A DNA stretch of 64,000 nucleotides from JBAXXL01 sp037127915. GTDB lineage: Bacteria; Bacteroidota; Ignavibacteria; Kapaibacteriales; UBA2268. The notes beneath the pieces are model-generated. The model was given only the letters and a program-made list of their open reading frames with translations. It was not told the DNA's origin and ran no database searches. The position numbers and the translations under genes were made by a program. The DNA is taken from contig JBAXXL010000021.1 of NCBI GenBank assembly GCA_037127915.1, positions 1 to 64,000 on the forward strand, written 5' to 3'. Numbering within the stretch: position 1 is the first letter of the stretch; each line of letters begins with the position of its first letter. Positions 23,109 to 32,613 of the stretch are shown here, in pieces.

Positions 23109-25136
23109 ATGAAAAAAATGATACTATTTCTTTTACTGGTTTTAACACAAGCGGCATTCGGGCAGTGGGTGGAATTTAATAATGGGCTATATGGAAATAA
23201 TGTTAATGCAATTGCAATTGATGGGAAAAATATGTTTCTCGGGACTGATATGGGTATTTATTTTTCATCTGACAAAGGTAATAATTGGGAAAGGAGAGTA
23301 AATGGACTTAATCAGTGGTATACGGTATCAATCTATGCTAAGGATAGTATAATCATAGCTGGTGGATCACAAATCAATCGCTCAACAAATTATGGTAAAG
23401 ACTGGACAGTTGGTCCAGATATAAACGCTTATTATTTTTACCAAAATGGAGAAATTATTTATGCTCCAACAAGTAACGGTTTATATCTTACTAAAAATTA
23501 TGGTGAAACATGGAGTTGCATAATTGGCGGTTTCCAGGTTTGGGATTGTGCGATATCAGGTGATGAAATTTATGCTTGTACTAATCAAGGAATTTATTAT
23601 TCATCCGATAAAGGAGCAAATTGGTTACCAAAAAATAAAGGTCTGACAACTCCGAAAATCACCTCTCTAAAAATTGCAGGAGATTCTATTTATGCTGGTT
23701 CCGATTATGGAATTTTTCGCTCAACAGATAAAGGTTCAAAATGGATACAAAAGGATTCGTGGCTTATTGATGATTATATTGAGCACTTTTTTATTTTAGA
23801 TTCAACTATTTATGTAAGTACTAAATGGAATGGTTTGTACGCTTCAACCGACAATGGTGAAACTTGGAATCCAAAGACATGGTACGATAAGATTGATAAT
23901 GTCACTAAAGCAATTGTTACAAAAGGTGATACTGTATATGCAGGAACATTATTGGGGCTATATGAATCAACAAATAAGGGGGAGAGTTGGGTAACAAAAA
24001 ATCAAGGTTTGGAAAACATCAATATATCGGAATTGTCTTCCACACCCTATGAAATTTATGCAGTATCCTATGGTTCCGGTGTGTACCGCTCTACAGACAA
24101 TGCTAATACTTGGGTACCAATTAATAAAGGATTGATAACTAAATATATTAATGCCATAGTCATAAAAAATAATAAAATATTTGTTGGTTCAACCGCTGGT
24201 GGAACGTATTTTTCGAGTGACAAAGGTGAAAATTGGGTTGAACGAAATAAAGGATTAGAATACCAGCCGGTTGAAAGATTATACATAGCTGATGATTTAT
24301 TAATCACAAGAATAATGGATGGCGGCTCATATATGTCCGAAAATGATGGTGAATCATGGACTGAAATCAAAAACGGTGATACCTCGATGGGTATAAATTC
24401 TTTAATGGCTATGAACGAATATATTTATGCTGGAGCAAATTACAGTTTTTATTCAACATCTAACCAAGGTAAGTCTTGGTCAAAAAAAGACAATGGTTTG
24501 ACAAACAACGTCTGCGCAATAGGATATTGTGACAATAATTTAATTGCTGGTACTGCCAATGAAGGTGTTTTCTTCTCAAGTAATTTTGGAGAAAGTTGGA
24601 GTACAAATGAACAAAGCTCCTTAATTTACAAAGTCAGTTCTATTGCGGTATTAGATAACAATATCTTTGTCTCATCTTACGGTTATGGAATCTATTTGTC
24701 ACAAGATAATGGTAAAAGTTGGGTATCGTTAAATGCTGGTTTGAAAACTTTATGGATAAAATCCTTGAACATAAAATACAAATATATTTATGCAGGAACA
24801 GATGGTGGTGGAGTATATCGTGCAAGTTTAAAGGATTTCGGTATTGTTGATGTGAATGAAAACAAACAGGATGAAAATATGCTCATTATCCAACCCAACC
24901 CGGCAACCGAAAATATAACTATTTCTCTGAACAATGGAATGCAACCCTCTATTCAGAATGGCTCTTTATCAATTTATAATTCTCTGGGAATAGAAATTAA
25001 ACGCTTTACTGAAAATGATCTTGCTGGACAGAATACGTTAAATTTTTCAACTGAAGGTTTGGCTAGTGGAATTTATTACTGTACTTATTCATCAGGAACT
25101 GATAATATTACAAAAAGTTTTATAGTTATTAAATAA
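23109..25136 (+). CDS. Asp-box beta-propeller protein with T9SS sorting domain (paralogue 1)
   Basis: 675 residues from ATG 23109; an in-frame TTG at 23097 is less likely because the three paralogues start at MKKMI. The signal peptide ends FG-QW. The body is a long run of Asp-box (BNR/YCF48-like) repeats of the form S-x-D-x-G-x-x-W, e.g. SSDKGNNWERR, STDKGSKWIQK, SQDNGKSWVSL, typical of sialidase/VPS10/HCF136-type propellers. The last ~80 residues form a type A sorting domain (IIQPNPATENITISLNN, then LASGIYYCTYSSG). Likely a surface-attached or secreted binding protein. First of five genes with 20-base spacers. Confidence 0.85.
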   Translation: MKKMILFLLLVLTQAAFGQWVEFNNGLYGNNVNAIAIDGKNMFLGTDMGIYFSSDKGNNWERRVNGLNQWYTVSIYAKDSIIIAGGSQINRSTNYGKDWTVGPDINAYYFYQNGEIIYAPTSNGLYLTKNYGETWSCIIGGFQVWDCAISGDEIYACTNQGIYYSSDKGANWLPKNKGLTTPKITSLKIAGDSIYAGSDYGIFRSTDKGSKWIQKDSWLIDDYIEHFFILDSTIYVSTKWNGLYASTDNGETWNPKTWYDKIDNVTKAIVTKGDTVYAGTLLGLYESTNKGESWVTKNQGLENINISELSSTPYEIYAVSYGSGVYRSTDNANTWVPINKGLITKYINAIVIKNNKIFVGSTAGGTYFSSDKGENWVERNKGLEYQPVERLYIADDLLITRIMDGGSYMSENDGESWTEIKNGDTSMGINSLMAMNEYIYAGANYSFYSTSNQGKSWSKKDNGLTNNVCAIGYCDNNLIAGTANEGVFFSSNFGESWSTNEQSSLIYKVSSIAVLDNNIFVSSYGYGIYLSQDNGKSWVSLNAGLKTLWIKSLNIKYKYIYAGTDGGGVYRASLKDFGIVDVNENKQDENMLIIQPNPATENITISLNNGMQPSIQNGSLSIYNSLGIEIKRFTENDLAGQNTLNFSTEGLASGIYYCTYSSGTDNITKSFIVIK

Positions 25137-25156
25137 TAGATTAATTCGAGAATCTT

Positions 25157-27214
25157 ATGAAAAAAATGATATTTTTTCTTTTACTGGTTTTAACACAAAC
25201 TGCTTTCGGGCAGTGGGAAAGTGCTAATAATTGTTATAGTAGTGAACATTTGTCAGATGTAGCACTTAAGGGCAATAGGATTTTGGTTGCTTCAAAAGGA
25301 ATTTTCCTCTCAACTGATTTGGGCGATAATTGGGAACGAAAATTGGAATATGATAATATTTCTGTTAATTCCTTCATTTTTAAAGATAATTATATTTTTG
25401 CTTGTTCCGTTTATGGAGCTGTTTGCCGCTCAACGGATGATGGCGAAACTTGGGTGACCCAATTTAATGGATCATCTGATCATTTCTTTCGCAAATTTGT
25501 TAGAAGTGGAAATAATTTATTTGGCGCTACAGATAAAGGGGTATATTTATCTACCGACGATGGAGTAACCTGGAATACAAAGAACAAAGGTTTATTTAGT
25601 ACCAATATATATTCACTTGCGGCAACTGACAAAGAAGTTTATATAAGTACAAGTGTGGGGTTTTACCACTCAACAAATAATGGGGATAAGTGGATACTAA
25701 ATGAATCATTTGAACCAAAATCTCCAATTGTAAGTTTAGCTGTAAGCGGAAGTAATATCTTAGCAGGAACGATTAACGACAGCCTGTTTATATCGTCAGA
25801 TAATGGCGATACGTGGAGACCTAACAATAAGGATATCAAACGAAAAAGTATAACAAATTTTGTAGTTTCAGGTGATAATGTCATCGCATTATCGGACACA
25901 ACATTGTTTTATTTATCTACTGATAATGGCTTAAATTGGAAAATAAAGCGATCAAATCTCTTTAAAAATGCAAGCATAGATGTAGCAATGGATAGTAATA
26001 CAATTTGTGCTAGTATTTACCCGGGCGAATTGTATTTATCAACTGATTTTGGAGAAACATGGAAGCCAAAATATTCTAAATTGATTTTATCTGAAGTAGT
26101 AGAATTATATGCTTGTAGCGAATATATTTTAGCCAGCACAAAGGACAACGGTGTTTTCCTTTCTACTGACAAAGGTTGGAATTGGACAAGTCAAAATCAA
26201 GGTTTGCCAAACTCTCATGTAAATTCTTTTGCTAAAATAGGTGATTACGTTTTTGCGGGAACGAATGATAGCGGTGTATATATTTCAAAAAATAAATGTG
26301 CAAGTTGGGAACCAACCAAGAGTAATGGTTTGACTGAGAAAGTTATAAAAGCATTACAAACAAACGGGAATAATTTATACGCTGGTACTGGATGGTTTGC
26401 TAGTGTATTTTTATCAACCGATAATGGTGACAATTGGGTATTGAAGAGAACCAATCAAGATTTTTCATTTACAACGGCACTTCTTGTAAAGAATAATTAC
26501 ATTTTTGATTGTACAAACTGGGGTTTATGGTGTTCATCCGATGCAGGAGATAATTGGAAATATAACGAAAATGTATTAAAAGGTAAACCAATATTATCAT
26601 TGCAAAGTTCTGGTAGTGAAATTTATGCTTTAACTCATGATGATATATATATGACAACAGATAATGGCGAAATTTGGAGTAAAATCAATAATGAACCTTC
26701 GGGACAGTCGAATTCGGGAATTGCTGTTAACGATGAATATATGTTCCGTGTTAGGGCTAATATAGTGTATGTTAAAAGGAAAAATGGAAAAGGCTGGCAC
26801 GAAACATCCTTAAGCACGATAAGTGCATTAATGATAAATCGAATTACGATTTATGGCGATTACGTTTACGCTGGTACTAACACTATGGGAGTATTTAGAG
26901 CAAAATTATCTGATTTTTATGAAATGGATGTTGAAGAAAACGAGAAAGATAAAAATTCACTAAGCCTCCAACCCAACCCGGCAACAGAAAATATAACTAT
27001 TACATTAAACAATGGATTGCAACCGATTGTTTCAAGCGGTTCTTTATCAATTTGTAATTCTCTGGGAATAGAAATTCACCGCTTTACTGAAAATGAAATC
27101 GCAGGTCAGAATTTGTTAAATTTTTCCACTGAAGGTTTGGCGAGTGGGATTTATTACTGTACTTATACATCAGGAACTGATAATATTACGAAAAGTTTTA
27201 TAGTTATTAAATAA
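25157..27214 (+). CDS. Asp-box beta-propeller protein with T9SS sorting domain (paralogue 2)
   Basis: 685 residues with the same plan as paralogue 1: near-identical signal peptide, Asp-box repeats (STDLGDNWERK, STDDGETWVTQ, SSDAGDNWKYN) and a sorting domain starting LQPNPATENITITLNN. The propeller region is well diverged from its neighbours while the signal peptide and last ~60 residues are nearly the same. One repeat-region loop carries an odd GRAN-type stretch without Asp-box (about 530-560). The ATG is preceded by the shared linker GAGAATCTT, a weak RBS. Confidence 0.85.
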   Translation: MKKMIFFLLLVLTQTAFGQWESANNCYSSEHLSDVALKGNRILVASKGIFLSTDLGDNWERKLEYDNISVNSFIFKDNYIFACSVYGAVCRSTDDGETWVTQFNGSSDHFFRKFVRSGNNLFGATDKGVYLSTDDGVTWNTKNKGLFSTNIYSLAATDKEVYISTSVGFYHSTNNGDKWILNESFEPKSPIVSLAVSGSNILAGTINDSLFISSDNGDTWRPNNKDIKRKSITNFVVSGDNVIALSDTTLFYLSTDNGLNWKIKRSNLFKNASIDVAMDSNTICASIYPGELYLSTDFGETWKPKYSKLILSEVVELYACSEYILASTKDNGVFLSTDKGWNWTSQNQGLPNSHVNSFAKIGDYVFAGTNDSGVYISKNKCASWEPTKSNGLTEKVIKALQTNGNNLYAGTGWFASVFLSTDNGDNWVLKRTNQDFSFTTALLVKNNYIFDCTNWGLWCSSDAGDNWKYNENVLKGKPILSLQSSGSEIYALTHDDIYMTTDNGEIWSKINNEPSGQSNSGIAVNDEYMFRVRANIVYVKRKNGKGWHETSLSTISALMINRITIYGDYVYAGTNTMGVFRAKLSDFYEMDVEENEKDKNSLSLQPNPATENITITLNNGLQPIVSSGSLSICNSLGIEIHRFTENEIAGQNLLNFSTEGLASGIYYCTYTSGTDNITKSFIVIK

Positions 27215-27234
27215 TAAATTAATTTGAGAATCTT

Positions 27235-29340
27235 ATGAAAAAAATGATACTATTTCTTTTACTAGTTTTGTCGCAAGCGGCTTTCGGGCAATGGGAAGAA
27301 TGCAATAATGGGTTATATGGTCCTCCAATTATGTCGCTCGCTGTTGATGGTAATACTATCGTTGCAGGCAGTGGAACCCTTAGCCTTGATGATATATGTG
27401 GCGGTGGGATTTATTTATCCACAGATAATGGAAATACCTGGCATGAAAAATATTACGATCACGATTATTCGATTGGTTATTCTATAAAATCATTAGCAAT
27501 AAGTGGAAATAATATTTATGCTGGAACAGGATATTATAATGATGGGCTATTAGTTTCTAAAGATTTTGGCGAAACTTGGAAGTCAATTACTGCAGGACTG
27601 CTACCAGTAACCGATATAGAATCATTGTTGATTAATGGAAATGACTTGTTTGTTGTAGAAGAATCAGGCGGTGTATATAAGTTAACTTATAATCAGGACA
27701 ATAATGTAGATCTATTTATTCCAAAAAACAAAGGTATTGGCGGCGGCGGTATCAAATCGTTGGTAACAAGTGGGAATTATATGTTTGCCGCTAGTTTTGG
27801 TGGTGGAGTATTTAGGACTAATGATAATGCTGAAAATTGGGTTAGCGTAAATAATGGACTTGTTAATTTGAAAGTTAATTCAATATCAATTGTCGGATTT
27901 AATTTATATGTCGGAACTACAACCGGTATTTTTCATTCAAGCGATAATGGTGATACCTGGATCCAAAAAGAAAATTGGTTAAAAGATCAAGTTATTTTAA
28001 ATGTCGTTCAAAAGAATAATTTCATATTCGCCGGAACTGAGAAAAATGGAGTATTCGTATCATCTGATTATGGGGATACTTGGAACCAGGAAAATACAGG
28101 TATGAGTGACAAAGAAATCAGGGCATTGGCGATTGGAAATAATTGTATAATTGCTGGTAATAATAGCGGTATAGCAATATCATCAAATAATGGTAAATTG
28201 TGGGAACCTAAAAACAGAGGATTAACTCGAATTCGAATACGGGATTTCACAGTTCTTAAGGATAATATTTTAGCGGCATCTTTTGGGCAAGGTGTCTTCA
28301 AATCAACCGATAAAGGTTATACATGGTTTGCTAAAAATAAAGGATTAGAAAATAAATATATAATATCTATGGTAAACGATAGCAATTATATCTTTGCTGG
28401 AACTTACGGTGATACTTTGTTTCGTTCGAGCGATAAAGGAGAAACTTGGGAAAAAAAACATGATGGATTAACAAATCCAATCATATATTCACTTGCTATA
28501 GACTCTAATATTGTTCTTGCCGGAACTCAGGGCAATGGGGTTTTTATTTCAACGGATTTTGGTGAAAAATGGAAACCCTTGAATAAAGGTATTGAATACG
28601 GCACTAATGTTTTAGGTCTAGCAATTATTAACCATAACTATATTGCCGCAACGGATGAAGGAATATTACTTTATACTCAAAAGGTTAAAGCATGGGAGAG
28701 TAGATTAAATACAATCGGTTATAGTTTAAAAGTATTCAACGATATAGTAATAAGCAGTACTAGTAATGGTGTTTATTTGTCAACGGATTTTGGTGAATGC
28801 TGGATAAATAAACATTCAAAAATTGGCGGAGTATATTCATTTGCTATACTTGATTCGAACATTTTTGCCAGTACTGATAATGGAGTATCATTATCAACTA
28901 ATAAATGTGAAAGTTGGGGGAAGAATTCTGAAGTACTGCCCTATTATGCTACAAATTCAGTTATGTCATTAGCTATCAGTGGTAAATATATTTACGCCGG
29001 TACATCAGAATACGGAATTTACAGGGCTAAACTATCTGATTTCGGTATTGTTGATGTTCAGGAAAAAAGGTTTAATGATAATATAATTACAATTCAACCC
29101 AACCCAGCATCCGAAAATATAACTGTTTCATTAAACAATGGATTGCACCCGATTATACAGAATTGCTCATTATCAATTTATAATTCTCTTGGAATAGAAA
29201 TTAAACGCTTTACAGAAATTGAACTCGCGGGTCAGACCTCTTTAAATTTTTCAACTGAAGGTTTGGCGAGCGGAATTTATTACTGTACTTATACATCAGG
29301 AACTGATAATATTACAAAAAGTTTTATAGTTATTAAATAA
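27235..29340 (+). CDS. Asp-box beta-propeller protein with T9SS sorting domain (paralogue 3)
   Basis: 701 residues, the longest of the four. Signal peptide ends FG-QWEE. It has Asp-box repeats such as STDNGNTWHEK, SSDNGDTWIQK, SSDKGETWEKK, and a glycine-rich insert (GIGGGGIKSL, near 165). The sorting domain opens TIQPNPASENITVSLNN. Ligand unknown; family knowledge supports carbohydrate or protein binding rather than catalysis, because no sialidase Arg triad or Tyr/Glu nucleophile pattern is evident. Confidence 0.85.
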   Translation: MKKMILFLLLVLSQAAFGQWEECNNGLYGPPIMSLAVDGNTIVAGSGTLSLDDICGGGIYLSTDNGNTWHEKYYDHDYSIGYSIKSLAISGNNIYAGTGYYNDGLLVSKDFGETWKSITAGLLPVTDIESLLINGNDLFVVEESGGVYKLTYNQDNNVDLFIPKNKGIGGGGIKSLVTSGNYMFAASFGGGVFRTNDNAENWVSVNNGLVNLKVNSISIVGFNLYVGTTTGIFHSSDNGDTWIQKENWLKDQVILNVVQKNNFIFAGTEKNGVFVSSDYGDTWNQENTGMSDKEIRALAIGNNCIIAGNNSGIAISSNNGKLWEPKNRGLTRIRIRDFTVLKDNILAASFGQGVFKSTDKGYTWFAKNKGLENKYIISMVNDSNYIFAGTYGDTLFRSSDKGETWEKKHDGLTNPIIYSLAIDSNIVLAGTQGNGVFISTDFGEKWKPLNKGIEYGTNVLGLAIINHNYIAATDEGILLYTQKVKAWESRLNTIGYSLKVFNDIVISSTSNGVYLSTDFGECWINKHSKIGGVYSFAILDSNIFASTDNGVSLSTNKCESWGKNSEVLPYYATNSVMSLAISGKYIYAGTSEYGIYRAKLSDFGIVDVQEKRFNDNIITIQPNPASENITVSLNNGLHPIIQNCSLSIYNSLGIEIKRFTEIELAGQTSLNFSTEGLASGIYYCTYTSGTDNITKSFIVIK

Positions 29341-29360
29341 TAAGTTAATTTGAGGATCTT

Positions 29361-30845
29361 ATGAAAAAAATGATACTATTTCTTTTACTGGTTTTAACTC
29401 AATCAGCATTTTCACAATGGTATGATTGTTTGATAAACATTCCTGAACAACGAATTACAACAATAGCTGTTAATGAAGGAAATGTTTTTGCAGGAACATC
29501 GCTAGGAGATATTTATTATTCTTCCGATTATGGAGAAACGTGGTCAAAAAAATCTACAACACCCTTCGCAAAATGCATAAATACAATAGTGATATCAGAA
29601 AAATATATAATCGCCGGAACATCGAAAAGCATTCTTATATCTACAGATAATGGAAATTCATGGGAAAATAGAAGTCACGAAGTTGGAAATAAATCCGCAA
29701 ATGGCATTGCAATAAACGGCAGTAGAATGTTTGCCAGCAGTTTTGAGAATGGGATATTTTTATCCACTGATGAAGGTACAACTTGGATACCTAAGAAAAA
29801 TGGTATAGAAGGGATGTTGATGGAATGTGTTGCTTCTGTAGGCAATTATACACTTGTTGGAACCTACAGCAGGGGCATTTATATTTCTGAAGACTTTGGT
29901 GAAAACTGGATTGCATGTAATAAAGGTATGAAAAGTACAGGTGCTTCTTCATTGCTATTCACTGATAGCAATTTCCTTGCCGGAACTTATGGTATGTTAT
30001 ATATGTCAACTGATAAGGGTAAGAATTGGTCAGGAAAAATTCCTGAAATTATCACGTCATTAACTACAACTAAGGATTATGTTTTTGCAGGAACATTTGG
30101 AGATGCAGTTTATCTTTCAAGAAACGAAGGCGAAACCTGGTTAAAAAAATATATCGGTATTACCGATTATCAAATACATTCAGTTGCTGTTGGTGGAGGT
30201 TATGCTTATGCAGGTTCAAATAAGGGAAAAATATTTCGGGCAAAATTAACAGATTTTGATGTTAAGCCCTATGTTTCTAATATTTATAACATTGCAATTG
30301 ATGCTAATACAAGCATAAATATTAATTTCACCATTAACGGAAATGCACCAAATAGATTAAAAATTATTAAAGAATGTGACAATACAGATCTTTTGCCACT
30401 CGACAGTATAAAAATATCTGGAACTGATACGCTTAAAGTATTGGCTATATCACCTCGAAAAAACCGTTGTGGTTCAGCTTTTGTAAATCTTAAAGTTACT
30501 GATGGTATAGACACAGCTCAAGAGTCATTTGTTGTGAATGTTCTAAAAACAAGCAAAGCTGTAGATAATTATTTTACCGATGGCTTAAATATCGCAATCC
30601 AACCCAATCCCGCAACCGAAAATATTACCATATCCCTGAATAATGGGTTGCAACCCATTGGATCGACTAGCTCATTATCAATTTATAATTCGTTGGGGAT
30701 AGAAATAAAGCAGTTTACAAATAATGAACTCGCAGGTCAGACCTCTTTAAATTTTTCAACTGAAGGTTTGGCGAGCGGAATTTATTACTGTACTTATACA
30801 TCAGGAACTGATAATATTACAAAAAGTTTTATAGTTATTAAATAA
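29361..30845 (+). CDS. Asp-box protein with extra domain and T9SS sorting domain (paralogue 4)
   Basis: 494 residues, shorter than its three paralogues. About seven Asp-box repeats (SSDYGETWSKK, STDNGNSWENR, SEDFGENWIAC, STDKGKNWSGK) end near residue 295. A different ~95-residue beta-sandwich-like segment with two Cys follows (from about 298 to 395), absent from the others, then the shared sorting domain (IAIQPNPATENITISLNN). The domain swap before a shared C-terminus suggests recombination. Confidence 0.85.
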   Translation: MKKMILFLLLVLTQSAFSQWYDCLINIPEQRITTIAVNEGNVFAGTSLGDIYYSSDYGETWSKKSTTPFAKCINTIVISEKYIIAGTSKSILISTDNGNSWENRSHEVGNKSANGIAINGSRMFASSFENGIFLSTDEGTTWIPKKNGIEGMLMECVASVGNYTLVGTYSRGIYISEDFGENWIACNKGMKSTGASSLLFTDSNFLAGTYGMLYMSTDKGKNWSGKIPEIITSLTTTKDYVFAGTFGDAVYLSRNEGETWLKKYIGITDYQIHSVAVGGGYAYAGSNKGKIFRAKLTDFDVKPYVSNIYNIAIDANTSININFTINGNAPNRLKIIKECDNTDLLPLDSIKISGTDTLKVLAISPRKNRCGSAFVNLKVTDGIDTAQESFVVNVLKTSKAVDNYFTDGLNIAIQPNPATENITISLNNGLQPIGSTSSLSIYNSLGIEIKQFTNNELAGQTSLNFSTEGLASGIYYCTYTSGTDNITKSFIVIK

Positions 30846-30865
30846 TAAATTAATTTGAGGATCTT

Positions 30866-31612
30866 ATGAAAAAATATCTTTCCTTATCAATAATTGCAAT
30901 AGCAATTATGCTGTTTTCTGGTTGCACTGATAGTCCAACAGACAACAAAGACACTACAACGCTAGAAGAAAAATATCAATCCGCGATCGTGGATGCGATG
31001 ATAGCCGATTCAAACGAAATTTCGCATTCCTTGATTCCTGTTGTCCTTTGGAATTCGGATTTATATTGGCAAAGATTTGAAGATACAACTTATGTGCTGG
31101 CTTTAATACTGACCAAATATCCATCCAGTTATCCGGTTGATCAGACAGTAGCAACATCTTGGGGTGATACCTGGGTAAGTGTTGTTCCTGAATTGCACGA
31201 TTTCTTCAAAAATTATCAATTTTCCACCGATAGTGCACTGCAATTACGGCTTCAACAGCTTTTGGGTTTACCCGCTACAAGCGGATCGCAGTATTTGGTG
31301 GAAGCTTGGGTAAAACCCGAGAATTTATTCCGTCCTGCTCCAAATTATGCAATTTCCGACACAGTGGCAGACCTTTATTTCCCTAGCGGCATCAATCCCG
31401 AATATATTATTTGGTTTAATAATAATATAATAACATCTTATTATCCTGAAAAAGGAAAAACGAAATACCCTTGGACACGGTTGGGATATACGTATGATTG
31501 GGGAAATCCTATGCACGAAGAAGGACTATCGGAGTTTGTGCTAAGGAAAAATTCACAAGTGATTGTGAAAAGCGTGAAAACACCGCGTGAATACATTGTG
31601 TCGGTGAATTAG
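30866..31612 (+). CDS. Lipoprotein of unknown function
   Basis: 248 residues with a canonical lipobox LFSGC (Cys near residue 20) followed by an Asp/Thr-rich linker. The mature part is rich in Trp/Tyr and has no recognised family. It follows the fourth Asp-box gene by the same 20-base spacer and linker sequence, so it belongs to the same operon and may help display those proteins at the outer membrane. Confidence 0.65.
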   Translation: MKKYLSLSIIAIAIMLFSGCTDSPTDNKDTTTLEEKYQSAIVDAMIADSNEISHSLIPVVLWNSDLYWQRFEDTTYVLALILTKYPSSYPVDQTVATSWGDTWVSVVPELHDFFKNYQFSTDSALQLRLQQLLGLPATSGSQYLVEAWVKPENLFRPAPNYAISDTVADLYFPSGINPEYIIWFNNNIITSYYPEKGKTKYPWTRLGYTYDWGNPMHEEGLSEFVLRKNSQVIVKSVKTPREYIVSVN

Positions 31613-31707
31613 AAAATTTATTTGAACAAGGACATTCCGAAGCAGGAGCTTTGGAACGAGGCAAAATGATATGAAGTATTTAAGTATTTATATTAAATGA
31701 GGTTAAT

Positions 31708-32340
31708 ATGTTAAAGCAAAATGTGCTTATCGCCATTATATTTATATTTGCTTCTTTCGGCAATCTTTTTTCGCAGGTTGCTCCGGATTTGGTTATTGGT
31801 AAATTCACAAAATGTACTACCTACCGATGGGAAGATGATGAAAAAAATCCACAAAAGAAATATTTATCAAGTATCGCTGTTTATAATACAGCCGGAAAAG
31901 TTGTTAGTGAAACTCAAAAGCAAGCAAATGGATTGAATAGTATTTCTACTAAATGCAAATACGACGAAAATGGCGAGCTTATAGAAACACTTTACTATAA
32001 TCCTGACGGTCAGTTTGCTTTCAAAACAAATGGTATTAAGAAGTCCGAAATAGTGCCAACTAATATTCCACAAGAAATTGATAAATCGGAGAATAATGGC
32101 AACAAAGTTGCGATTTCGATGAATTCAGCGAATGCGGGAAAACTTGAAAATGATCCTAGAATATCATATAAATATGATGATAAGAATAGACAAATTGAAG
32201 TTATTTATTATGACAAAGAACACAATGTAGAATTTCGAAAAACTTATGAATATGATTCATTTGGCAATAAATCAGTTGAAATTATTTATAGAACAGATGA
32301 TAAGCCATATATGATAACAGAATTTATATATTCGAAATGA
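31708..32340 (+). CDS. Exported protein with YD-like repeats
   Basis: 210 residues with a signal peptide ending FS-Q. Several segments resemble the YD/RHS-type repeat seen in secreted proteins of this phylum: CKYDENGELIETLYYNPDG, YKYDDKNRQIEVIYYD and YEYDSFGNKSVEIIY. A GAGG RBS precedes ATG 31708. There is no T9SS sorting domain. Ligand and function unknown. Confidence 0.6.
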   Translation: MLKQNVLIAIIFIFASFGNLFSQVAPDLVIGKFTKCTTYRWEDDEKNPQKKYLSSIAVYNTAGKVVSETQKQANGLNSISTKCKYDENGELIETLYYNPDGQFAFKTNGIKKSEIVPTNIPQEIDKSENNGNKVAISMNSANAGKLENDPRISYKYDDKNRQIEVIYYDKEHNVEFRKTYEYDSFGNKSVEIIYRTDDKPYMITEFIYSK

Positions 32341-32348
32341 TAAAACGA

Positions 32349-32370
32349 GGGACACGGTTCACCGTGTCCC
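32349..32370 (+). terminator. GGGACACGG hairpin after the YD-repeat gene
   Basis: Perfect nine-base arms (32349-32357 with 32362-32370) start eight bases after the stop. The following bases are only moderately T-rich, so this is either a terminator or one of the palindromic spacer elements. Confidence 0.45.
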
Positions 32371-32410
32371 TAAATTGTCCATTTTTGTTCTTCTAGAACT
32401 CTATTTCGGC

Positions 32411-32482
32411 GAGAATTTGGGCTAAAGCCCATTTTTTGAGCGTGTATCTGCACCACGACTTAAAAGTCGTGGCTATTCAAGA
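32411..32482. repeat. Dispersed palindromic element, family 1, copy 2
   Basis: GGGCTAAAGCCC (32419-32430), GAGCGTGTATCTGCA, then CCACGACTTAAAAGTCGTGG (32453-32472) and CTATTCAAGAA. It shares both palindromes, their order and the flanking words with copies at 16976 and 37613. Confidence 0.85.
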
Positions 32483-32563
32483 AGATGACGAGAAATATTA
32501 TCTGTGTTAATCTGCTAAATCAGTGTCATCAGTGTCATCAGTGTGGCCTTCTTTCTTCTTCTT

Positions 32564-32612
32564 CTCTTTATAAACTTTACGAACTTTCAACTTTACAAAC
32601 TTAATGAACTCG
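32564..32612. repeat. Degenerate 9-base array at the end of glnS
   Basis: On the minus strand the bases just past the glnS stop read as diverged copies of AAAGTTCGT/AAAGTTTGT, related to the ATAAAGTTC unit at 14531. It is preceded by a short AGTGTCATC direct repeat (about 32521-32540). Confidence 0.6.
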
Positions 32613-32613
32613 C

